The notes under the pieces are model-generated. The model did not search any database and was not told the origin of the DNA. It saw only the letters and a list, made by a program, of their open reading frames with translations. The position numbers and the translations under genes were made by a program. Shown one piece after another: positions 26,068 to 36,655 of a stretch of 64,000 nucleotides of DNA (position 1 is its first letter; every line of letters starts with the position of its first letter). Origin of the DNA: Pegea sp. RAD2-039. Its lineage: Eukaryota; Chordata; Thaliacea; Salpida; Salpidae. The stretch is from positions 401,502 to 465,501 of the forward strand of contig JAQGEQ010000097.1 of the NCBI GenBank assembly GCA_034620365.1. Direction: 5' to 3'.

Positions 26068-26880
26068 TTTTATAACTTTTGTTGTTGTTTAAAGTTATAA
26101 AAGTAAAATTTTTAACCTATAAAAAAGTCTAATGATTATCCAATTATCACTTATAAGTATTTTTAAATTAATTTTTTCTTGAATATTAAACTTTTTTAAA
26201 GTTTTATGATTAAAAATTTTAGGTTTAAATCATGAAAACAAAAAGAAGCAAATTAATTTTAATTCAAAATAACTTTTAAAACTGACTTAAACGATTTCTA
26301 CATTTAACACAAAATATTTCAACTTTTTTAACTTTAAACAAATAAATTATTTTAAGATTAAAGTTTTAAATTAATTTATAAATTAAATTTTGATTCATAA
26401 AAAAACTTTACAATAAAGTTTCAGATAATTTCTAGTAATTACTTTTAAAAAATATTTGTAATTTTAATAATTTATTTTAGTTAAATTCAATAAATCTTCA
26501 AATAAATCAAAATTAGGATTTTACAGAAATCTATCTAAATTTTATTTTCAATTTTTCGTTTGATATTTTTGAACATTAATTTCAAAAGTTTAAATAAATA
26601 TCAAAATATAATCAACAAGTAACCTAATTTCTATTTATTTTCAAATTTAAATTATTTAATCGATTTTTGATTAAAAAATTGAAGTAAATAAAAATAAACA
26701 AAAAAGTTGTTTTTAAATCAGTTTAAAGACAGAAATTCGAACGAAGCTAAAAGTTTCAATTATTATTTCCATAGTTACCAAACATAGAAATCATATAAAG
26801 CTCGAAATTGAGTTTCGTTAAAACTTTGTATTAAGTTTATAGTATCTTAGACAGTTTTTATTTTTGATTTAATTTTATTT
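26068..26880. other. Upstream region of DNAI2
   Basis: A/T-rich. It should contain the DNAI2 promoter, but no distinct motif can be defended by eye. Confidence 0.4.
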
Positions 26881-26896
26881 TCTTAATTATTTACAA

Positions 26897-27100
26897 ATGT
26901 TTCGAATAAAAAAGTTGTCAAATTGGGCAGCTTCTTACATTACTGCTAAAATGTTTGATAGTAACGAATTTTTTGTAACGAAAAACTTTGAATGGCTTTG
27001 GAAAATACTCATCACTAAATATGTGTATTTGATATTTTGTAAAGTAATTACTGGACTAGTTAGCTTCTACGGTTATGAAGAAAGAAAATATTTAAAGTAA
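26897..27100 (+). CDS. Unidentified 67-residue open frame
   Basis: Starts with ATG at 26897 and ends with TAA at 27098. It has less biased composition than its flanks and encodes MFRIKKLSNWAASYITAKMF followed by an aromatic-rich stretch (NFEWLWKILITKYVYLIF). I do not recognise it. It ends just before a sequence resembling a hAT terminal repeat (27107-27136), so it may belong to a decayed DNA transposon rather than to the host. It could also be chance. Confidence 0.25.
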   Translation: MFRIKKLSNWAASYITAKMFDSNEFFVTKNFEWLWKILITKYVYLIFCKVITGLVSFYGYEERKYLK

Positions 27101-27106
27101 AGAGAG

Positions 27107-27136
27107 GTGCGCAGCATAAAAGGTTGAGAACTACTG
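27107..27136 (-). mobile_element. Possible hAT-type terminal inverted repeat relic
   Basis: On the minus strand the sequence from 27136 begins CAGTAGTTCTCAACCTTTTA, close to the CAGTGGTTCTCAACC start common in animal hAT elements. No partner repeat, target-site duplication or transposase was found, so this is a tentative call from memory of the motif. Confidence 0.25.
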
Positions 27137-27863
27137 CACAACTGTCTGATATCTATAATTCATTTAGAAACAAGCTATACTTCTTATAAACAGAATATAT
27201 TATAATGCTTCAAAATATAGAATATAAAGTATGGTAACTACAATTAAGTGGTTTGTTTTCAAGTACTTGCACCTTATGAAATAAATACATTAGCAACAAA
27301 TTGCAAAACTTTTCTTGATCTTCTAGTAACTACTAAACTAACATGGGAACTTGCTAACAACCAGGTCGTTTTTATGATAGTTTTATGTTTTATAACATGT
27401 AATGAATAAAATAAGGTTTCGTCGGTTTGTTGGTCAGCTAATAGTACTAAAGATTATTTCTATGTATTAAACTTTCTATATGTCATTCTTGTATAGAATA
27501 AATACAAATATTTTTATAATAAAAGTAGTTCTTTATTACTAAATTTGAATTATATTTTTATTAAAAACATGTTTGGTCCAGAATAAGAATAATTTTTTAT
27601 TCGATAACTTTTATAAATCATTTTGAAAGTTTACTTATTGCAAAGATAAATAATTATCAGAAACCTTTTTTAGATGCTCATTAAATACTTCTATGAAACG
27701 TTATATAAACATTCGTACCAACAATAGACTAAACCAAAAATACAAAGATGAAAGCTAGGTAATTAGGACAAATTAATTTGGAATAATACCAAGAATTTTT
27801 ATGCTATGCTCAAAATACTTTTGCAGAAAAAGTTTTTTCATCTTACCGAGTTTTTCTGTTATT

Positions 27864-28020
27864 TATTTCAATAAATGTGAAGGAGGGTACCTGAAGAGAG
27901 CACCTCTCGCTAACACACATTCTCACAAATAACTTCTATTTAGTCAAAAATATAGAAAGTAAAAGATGTAACATATGGTATTTCGATATCACTCAAAGCA
28001 TATAACAGTGAACAATATAA
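27864..28020 (-). mobile_element. LINE 3'-end fragment
   Basis: About 150 bp match the 3' region of the LINE at 10984-11130 almost base for base, including GAAGGAGGGTACCTGAAGAG and CTCGCTAACACACATTCTCA. On the minus strand it ends in TTATTGAAATAAATAA, the short A/T-rich tail expected at a LINE 3' end. It contains no coding sequence, so it is a severely 5'-truncated insertion. Confidence 0.85.
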
Positions 28021-28628
28021 CAGTTATCTATTCAATAATCACTTTTTAATTAAAATAATTAGACCTCGTCTGAAATCTCCGGTTAATTTTCTCCCTTTAT
28101 AAGCTTCAACAAAAATGTCTTTTAAATGAGCTGCTTCATTTGCTAGTTTTTTGCAAAAGAAGTACAAATAAATGCACAATAGATAAACTATTTGACAATA
28201 AAGTTAAAATTGTTATAAAAAAGGGTTTTAGGTCTTTCATATGGATTATATCTTTAGTTGTTTGTTCAAATTTAGACAATTGATAGTGAAGAAATAGTTT
28301 TTGTTGATTATTTTATCTTCGACTGGTTCATAATTGCATATGAAGATTCAAGAGGAGTATTAAGTGCTTCTATCTGGTAGATGAGTACTTCTACAGTTTC
28401 TAAAGTTTAGGTGATTTGATTGATTAAATATTATGAGAACTTCAGTTAATTCACTGAAACTTTTCAATTCAAATTAGTAAAAAACCTTTTTGTCAAAAAT
28501 TCAAAACTCATTTTAAAGAATTATTTTATTTTCTTCTTTTTAAAAGAACAACAATTTATCTACTCTAATATAATTTGCTTCAAATTCTACTTTAGCTACA
28601 ATTATTTGCTAAATAAAAGAAATTTATT

Positions 28629-31470
28629 TCAGTCTAATTCATCCATATTGGTATATGGAAGAGACATCGAAATAAATGGATTATTAGGAAACATTTCATT
28701 TAAGAAATGATTTTTATCTAAAAAAATCAAAACTTCTGTGTTTTGATTTCCAAATAATTGAATATTATTTTGTAGAAGTAAGCAACTAGTTAACCAGCAA
28801 TCATTTACATCAAATTTAATTTCTAAAGCTTGCTTATGACTAATACTTAGTTTGTTAAAGAGATTGTTATGAGACATAATTTTATGATCATCTGTAATTG
28901 ACTCATTTGCATTTGGATATTTAGCATCAGTTAGCTAAAAGTAAAATGAAAATATTTGATAAATCCATTTGCTTGATGATTTTAAATACAAATTTGTGAA
29001 AATTAAAGAGTTTAATAAATAATTAAAACAAAAATTTGCATTTTATATTTAAATAGATCAAAATATGCATATTTAAAATAAATGAATGAACTTTAGTGAT
29101 ATATACAAAATAGTAAAGACGTCTTCTTCATCTAACCTGACATGACTTGCCAGTTATATAACCAGCTTTGTAGCTAGTAGCAGGTAATGATTTATCAAAT
29201 TCTTTCTCTTCTAGTAATTGCTTGTTATTGATAATATCTGCTGAAGACAGTTTTGAAGTTGAAGAAATTTGTGGACAAATACTCACGAGTTATCTTTTGT
29301 GTGTCCTTAGAGGGTTCTGTGTCTCCAAGAGAGTTTAGAAGATCAAAAGCTGATAGAACTAACCCAGGAAACGATCGAGTGAAGAACTCAAGGACTGTTT
29401 CATCGGCGTTTCGTTTCTCTAAAGTTATTTGAAGACTGTAGAAAGAAAAAGATGAAAAAATTATTCGATTTAGAAATTAGGTGACGAAAATCAATGATAT
29501 CGACCCACAAAAGGTTAATTAAATCAAAAATTCAATTTGTTTTGCGGCTTACAAGAAGTCATAATCATCTAAACTCTTTTGTATGATCAGAAAGAGGTCT
29601 TGTACTGTCGTGATCTCTTCTTTTAAGTGATAAAGATTACTTCTATCCGAATACAATGAAAGGATTTCCTGAAATTATTTATTTTAATAAATTAAAACTC
29701 GAAAAGAAATCTCAACTCTAGAATGAGCTTCTAATAGATCCCCAACATAAGTTCTGTAAGATGAATACTTCTTCAAAACTTTTTCTAATCTTTCACTTCG
29801 ATCTGATCTTTCGATGAAATAAGGATGTGAGGCGACCTGGAATTTATGAAAATTTAATTGGAAACCCTTTTATTTGAGAGATAAGATACCTGGTTAAGAT
29901 TAAATCTTTTTTCTGGTTCCTTAAACAACATATTTTGAACTAAATGATGAGAGAATGGATCCGAAGATAAGATTTTTAGATTGTAGCTGAAAAAAGATGA
30001 AGATCGAAATTGAGATTTAGAAGATGAAACGGACCTCCCCCTCTGTATATTGGCGATACAGATCTCTGCTGAGGATGAAGGATCTCCAAAAGGATGTCCT
30101 CCTTCTGTGAGGATGTAGTAAAACAACATCCCAAGACACTGAAAGAGCAAAAAAAGATTAAGATTTGAGAAGTTATGAGAAAAAGTTGAATTTTTACCGA
30201 AATATCGGATTTTTCGCTGAAATAATCCTCCCTTTTATGTTTATATTTCAAAATTTCACTTGAAAGCCAACATTGAATAAATGTTGAAGTATTCGAAGTT
30301 TGAAAGAAAGAGCTTGAATGGATTCCATAATCTGCCAGCTTCATTATACCGTCTCGTCCAATCAAAACATTTGAAGGCTTCAAAAAATTGATTGAAATAA
30401 AATTAGAGGTTGATATAATCGTGACAACAAAGTTTTAAAGATACAAGAAGATTTATGGATTAAAGACATACTCTGATGCTTCTGTGTAAGATGTTGTTTT
30501 GATGAAGATGTTGAAGACCTTCTACGAGTTGTTTGAAGTGAGTTGTTGTAGTTGAAGGAAGATGAAAGATTGAATGTGAGACAAAAACTTGAGTTAATGA
30601 GAACTCAGCCAGCTCCGATATCTTCATCAATTTAAAACTTTCAAATTATTCTAAAAAATCGATTTTTTTTGTAACAGACTTGATAAAAGTTCGGTTTGTC
30701 TTTAAAGATGTAGAAATTTTGAAGGATCGACGGATGAGGTCTTAAAGATCTCAACATCTCAACAGTTTGTGGATTATTCAGAAGATCAGCGTTTCGAATG
30801 TTGAACTTCTTGACAGAAAACTCCGAATTGAAATCATCAAGTCCCAAATAAACAGAAGAAGACATCTCACTGCGCGGAAGACATCTTAAGATGAAGATCA
30901 TCTTCAAGCTCCTCCACTAACCCGTGTCCTATCAGTAGATGATGTTGCTCCAATGAAAACCTGATCCGATTCTTCTCTTCGTCTTCTGGATTTAAACAAA
31001 TCTTCTTCAAATTCTGATCGTTCATTGACATCATATCTTCAAATCTCGCTGTCCATCGCGATTCGTGTGTGACGTCATCGTCGCCTTGAAGATCTTCATC
31101 AAGGATTCTTAAACAGCTCCTTGAAGGGGTCGGATGAGATGGGATCACTTTTCCGGAGCTGATCTCTGCTTCAACTTCATCTATACTCTTTGATTGGCTG
31201 AGAGGATGCGAGAAAGACACAGATTTTCGAGATCCGTCAATACTACATTCAGAAGATGAAGAGCTAATCCTTCTTCTGCGAGATGAAGTCCCAAGAAGAT
31301 GTAGGGAGCCGTTGAAGTCTTTCTCTACATCCACAGGAGCATACTGAAAAAATAAAAAAATATCTTTCAGATGAAGATACGAGAAAGATTTCTGCTAGCA
31401 TCTTGACAATCTAACAAACCTTAAAAGCTAGAAACTCTTGTGTAAACTCTCGACGAAGTATAAAGATCAT
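28629..31470 (-). CDS. IRE1/RNase L-family pseudokinase with degenerate KEN domain
   Basis: Minus-strand exons give a Ser/Arg-rich region (SSRRRRISSSSSECSIDGSR), a kinase-like domain, a KEN-like domain and a C-terminal extension of about 140 residues ending at 28629. The kinase has a glycine loop (LLIGHGEMSSSVYLGL) and the ATP-anchoring lysine (FSVKKFNI). The catalytic loop reads ILHRSIRPSNVLI, with Ser (codon 30478-30480) in place of the catalytic Asp, followed by LADYG and then FYYILTEGGHPFGD, an IRE1-like signature. The KEN-like part has TTVQDLFLIIQKSLDDYDF and FFTRSFPGLVLSAF. Aligned to IRE1's RNK..H, the RNase residues are Q, K, S and D. No signal peptide, lumenal sensor or membrane helix is seen, so it is cytosolic rather than classical IRE1. 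I chose the ATG at 31470; upstream exons, even from the ankyrin gene, are possible. Family call good, function unknown. Confidence 0.8.
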
Positions 31471-31863
31471 ACTAAAAGAGAAGATGTTAAAAATACCCCC
31501 CTCTACCTCACCTAACTCCCTCTTTTGCAACTGGATAGTCTTATTTATCTTCTGTTGTGTCAAAACACTTTTCAAAGAAATTTTATAACTAAAAAACTGA
31601 CAATTCATTTTCTGATTCATATTTCAAACTTAGAAATCTACAATTGAAGCAGCGACTGAAGCTATTCGATGCTTTTTTGAAAGTGTTGTTCGCAGACAGT
31701 CAAGTTGTTTATAACTTTAAGTTATTTTTAGATGATTTGAAGGATTATTAGATACTTATCAATTGAACGTAGGTTTAACCACTAGCTTCTCTACTGATAA
31801 TATCGACTTTAAATATAGAAATAATTTCAAATTATAAAAAATTTTTAATTAATTAAAAAATTA

Positions 31864-34605
31864 TCAAATTTTTCTTACTAAAGGTGCTGAAGATTCTGAT
31901 TGACATCTAGAACGCTTCTTCTTTTTCGGTTTCTTCTTTTTCTTGGAAGATTTGTGTCTTTTTTGGCATTCTTGTATATTCTTTTCATCATCTGATTGAC
32001 TTTTTTGTTGCTTTTCGTTTTCTTTATTTAATTTCTCGATTTGAAAAAAGCTAGCTTTTGTTTCTGTGTTTATTTTTTTGTCTGAACTTCCAACTAAATC
32101 TTGTAAAGATGACGTCTTATAGAAAAACGGTTCTGTGATGATATCTTCTTCATCCTGTAAAGATTGCAGCTGTTCTTGAGAATGTTTCTTACGCCCACGT
32201 TTCAAGACCTGATCAAAACAATAATACAACATAAAAAAAACTGACAAAGCAAATAAATCGAATAAAAAAATTCTTACTTTTATACAAAGTTTCATGTTTC
32301 TGTTAGATGAAAATTTAAGGTTTGAAGGAACAAGTAAAAAGTTTTCAGTTTCTGATGAAAATAGAAGCGATCGATCATCTTTTAGTCTAGAAGTAGAAGT
32401 TTTAGAGAGCCACAAACAGGAGATAAAAAATCTAACCTTTCTAAAACATCAATACAACCAAGTTTGATGGCTTTGACGAAATTACTGCCTTCAAATGGAA
32501 AGTGAAAATCAAGAAGAAGATGAACAAGTTCTACATCTTCTTCTAATGCTCTTTAAAGACATTTTAATCTCAATGAGATGTCAATAATTGACAAGTTAGT
32601 TTGTACTTGCAAACAATGTGCTTCATGTAATTAGATGAAGTATTATCTTGGTGTTTTTCGTCTTCATTTTTTTGTAACATTATTCTAGAAAATCGATAAT
32701 CATTTAGCAAAAAATTGATTGAAAATCCTCCAAAAAAAACTAATTAAAGAATTTTATTCAACTTTTTACTTTATTGAAATTAAATTAAGATGTTACTGGA
32801 ACCTGCTAGCATGGTAACGCTTGTCGCTTTTCAAGAAGTGTTTGATAAGAGAAAGTAAAAAAAGCCAAATTGGTTTGTTTAAAATTTCATCTTCATCATC
32901 TAAATGATTACCTAAAGATTTATACTTTTTAATTCAATGTTTTATTTACAAGTTGATACGGTTTAGATGAAAACTTACTTTGTGAAGTGAACAGATACAA
33001 GTACAAAAGCCTGCCAAGTTTGTAGAAGTGGTCAGTTGAAAGACCTTCTAGTTGAGTCACTACTGTAGTTCTAAAAAAACATTTTAAATTAAAAATTTCG
33101 ACAATTAGAAGGAGTTATTTGCAGATAAAAACTTTAGAAACAGAAATTTAAATCATCGGTTTTTAACAGATTTTTAAAATATCATTTTTGAGATGAAACT
33201 TCAGTTTTTAAGTGTTTCAAAATAGTTTTTATTGCAATATAAGCTCGGTAGTGACGAATAATCAATTTATTATTGACAGCAAACCAAGAGATATTTAGAA
33301 ATATCAATATTGCTTACTTAACACTAATATTTGAAAGAAGAAAATTGAATATTCTTGTTAAGGGAAGAAGAACGTTTCTGCAAGTGTTTTTACAAGCTTC
33401 GTTTGTGGATTCAATCAAATTTTGTAAAATAGAACCCCAACAGCAAGATTTAGCAACAATTCCAGAAACCTAATCATAAAATAAACAAATTACTAAAATA
33501 CTGCAAAACAAAAAGAACAAAAAAACCTTTTTTAGTTGTGATTTGCTGACACTCAGTATAATGTAAACTGTGTTAAGAAAATCATAAAAATTGCTCTCAT
33601 CAAAAGATGTACAGAGAGTTGATAGAAATGTGTCTTCCCTGAAGCCTTGAGTTGCTACTTCAGGAGAAACCAACGAATATAAACCAACACAATAAATTGA
33701 AATTGGATTGTAAAGTAAAGTAAGAGAACAATATAACTGAAAATTAGAAATAGAAATTAATAATTTGAAAATTCTTTTAATTAAAATAAAATTCAGGGAC
33801 TTACTGCTTCATATAATAATGGACGATGTATTTTAATACTTTGTTCCACAAACATCTTTCCAATTGATATGCGATTAACATCTATTCTACTGATACCATT
33901 CGGATAACAACTTCTAAAAACTTGTGTAAAAACTTCCCAATTTTCCATAATTTTGAGCTGAAATTACAACATTCTTCAAATACTAATCTAGAATGGTTCA
34001 TATACCTTAGACTTAATAGGAAATAGAAGACATGCATTTTCATCTAGAAGATATTCTACTATGTCTTTATGACCATATTCAGCTGCTAAAAATAATGCTG
34101 ATTGTCCATTCTATCAAGCAACAAAATTAAAGTGTTTGTATGTACAGTAACTCATTTTCATATTTAGTAATCTTATATTGTTTTTATTATTACTATTAAA
34201 ATTGTTTTTGGTGCTCAACAAGAATTTATTAGCTACTTTTTGATTAAAAATAATTGAATTAGAAAACTTCTATAAATTATTATATAAACTTTATAGACAA
34301 CATATCTATATAGATATCACTAATATTGGAATATATTTAGAATAATATTGAAGTCTTATAACTTAATTAGTGTTTTAAGCAAACAAATTTTTCTATTTTA
34401 GTTGTTGAAATGTTTTTAACAAAACTTTAAATTGAATATTTTTAGCTTTGTAAATACTACAAAAATATTTCAATAAATTTTTGCTCAAAATGTGAAATAA
34501 GTTTCAATTTACATCTAATCTGAAGTCAATTGATGTTCCAGCTTCTATCTCACATTTCACAGCTTTAAGGTTTCCTATTTTAGCTGCTTCACATAAAGAA
34601 GACAT
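31864..34605 (-). CDS. Ankyrin-repeat protein with basic C-terminus
   Basis: The ATG at 34605 opens MSSLCEAAKIGNLKAVKCEI, followed in the next exon (from 34110) by NGQSALFLAAEYGHKDIVEY, together two ankyrin repeats. Later exons give a helical, Cys-containing middle (GFREDTFLSTLCTSF, YKLGRLLYLYLFTSQ), an ankyrin-like remnant (EEDVELVHLLLDFHFPFEGS) and a tail with a Lys run (HKSSKKKKKPKKKKRSRC) that may be a nuclear-localisation or RNA-binding patch. The stop used is at 31864. A good donor (GTAAGA) lies just before it, so the transcript may continue into the kinase-KEN gene next door. I do not recognise the middle region; exon joins there are provisional and the protein family is unknown beyond the ankyrin part. 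Confidence 0.6.
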
Positions 34606-34699
34606 CTCAGACAACTCACTTTCGAAAATTCCTCTTTCAAGTTTAAATTGTAAAATTTTTGAGAAAAAGTAAACAATAATAAAAACAAACTTGACTGAT

Positions 34700-35920
34700 A
34701 TCAAAAAAACATAAATAGTTTGTTTATAAACATAAAAAACATAAACATAAACATAAAAAGTAAAGTTGGATTTTTAAATTTTTATAAATATATTTTTATA
34801 GAAAAATAATAATTGATTAATTTAATAAAATGATTTAATAATATTTATTAAAAATATTAATTTTAATAACAATTTCTTCAAAATATTTGAAGCAGTTTTT
34901 ATATATCTATTATATATTCAACTAAAAAATAATTATAATCAATTTATTTATTTATTTAAAAATAAACCAAGTTTAAATATTTTTAACATAATTTTCTTAC
35001 AATTTAATTTTCATAAAATAATAAATCAAATAACTTGAAACAAATAATAACTTATAAACAATTTTAAATAATAACAAAATATAATTAAGGTATATGCAGA
35101 AGTTTTTATACATTAATATTTAAAAACTTAATTTCTTAGTATCTAAAATCTTATTTTTATAGTTAGGAAATTTAAAAAAATCTAATTAATTTAATGTTTA
35201 TAATTCAACACGTTTAATTGATTCATTATTAGCGTTTCAAGACACGTTATCAACATCTGAAGATTTATGACAAAAATATATTTATAAACATTGAATTTGA
35301 TAAATCATTTATTAAGTCACTACAATGTAGCATTTTGATAATTTATGTGTTGAAAACAAACAAAAGTAAATAAATCATTTGCATCTAATTGAGGCATGTC
35401 TTTATTTAAAATGCAGTTTTACTTTTCTGGTGCAAAATTATATAAACGCCAAATTGTTCATGACAAAATTTTGTTTATTAAAAGACAAAATGTAATCAGA
35501 AAAACGCTGAAAAAGTTTTTTATGCATATTTTTTATTTTGATTAACAACTAAACATTTATCTTTTAATTATTACTTAAAGACTAAAGTTGAAATAGTATT
35601 TCAACAGTATTCGATAAGTAACGAATACTATTTTCTGTTTTATAAACTTTTTAAATCCATTTTTTTATGGATTAAAATCATTTTCATATTTGAGGTTTTT
35701 ACTGCAAAGTCTGTTGAAGTGTAAACTAAAAATTTATTGTAGTTGCTACTACATCAGACTTTTTAATATTTTTATCGTTTTAAGCTACATTGTTTGTATT
35801 TTCAATGATATCAACTTAAAATAATTTAAATTATCCAAAAGCTGTACAGATCTTTAAGCTAAAATTCGTTTAAACTTTCCTAAATGGTCTGAAGAAGTAT
35901 TTATTTATAATTTGATTTAA
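34700..35920. other. A/T-rich spacer
   Basis: Very A/T-rich with short simple runs such as ATAAACATAAACATAAAC near 34735. No supported gene or RNA. Confidence 0.5.
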
Positions 35921-35921
35921 A

Positions 35922-36430
35922 ACTAATTTCTTTACTTTGTATTTTATCTGATAATCTTTTTTTAATATCATCGTATTTCGTATAGCGTGCGATAAAGCCT
36001 ACCTATTAAAGATAAAAAAAAATATATAAAAATGTTTATAAAGAGAATTTTAAAACTATACAACTAAAATTATCACAGCAAAGGGTTTGAATTCACAAAT
36101 TTGATATGCTACAAAAGTAGATTGATAATTTTATTAAAAAGCTTTCAACTTAATAAAGGAAACTTGTTTAGGAAGCTAATTTCTTTACTTTGTATTTTAT
36201 CTAATAATCTTTTTTTAATATCATCGTATTTCGTATAGCGTGCGATAAAGCCTACCTATTAAAGATAAAAAAATATATATAAAAATGTTTATAAAGAGAA
36301 TTTTAAAACTATACAACTAAAATTATCACAGCAAAGGGTTTGAATTCACAAATTTGATATGTTACAAAAATAGATTGATAATTTTATTAAAAAGCTTTCA
36401 ACTTACAAAAGGAAACTTGTTTAGGAAGCA
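35922..36430 (-). repeat. Two-copy 254-bp tandem duplication with exon-like ORF
   Basis: The block starting CTAATTTCTTTACTTTGTAT at 35922 repeats almost base for base from 36176. Each copy, read on the minus strand, has a pyrimidine-rich acceptor (ATCTTTAATAG) followed by an open frame, VGFIARYTKYDDIKKRL plus (S/L)DKIQSKEIS, differing by one residue between copies. The near identity implies a recent duplication. No complete gene model could be drawn around it. It might be a duplicated exon of an unrecognised minus-strand gene. Confidence 0.85.
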
Positions 36431-36655
36431 GTTTTCGATATGTGAACTTTATAAGCAAAACTAGTTACTAAAATTACTAATACTCAAATAAATTAGTTTC
36501 TAAAATGTTAACTAAACTTCTTTTTAAAGATTTGAAATAATAAAAGAAGACAAAAAGTTTTTAATAAAAGTTTTTATTCATAATCAAAACTTTTTGAAAA
36601 ATTTAATTTTTTAGAATTCCGAAGAGCTTCCGGTTCTTCTGGATTCTTTATGACG

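Noticed and set aside
29854..30486. Classical IRE1 or TEX14 identity
   Set aside because: There is no lumenal sensor or membrane helix for IRE1. TEX14 shares ankyrin repeats and an HRS loop, but the HPFGD segment and following KEN-like helix fit the IRE1/RNase L family better.
31411..31620. 69-codon frame as the N-terminus of the kinase-KEN gene
   Set aside because: It crosses a likely intron (GTGAGG...TTTTAG) whose removal changes phase, so only the part from the ATG at 31470 was kept; the upstream part may be a separate exon.
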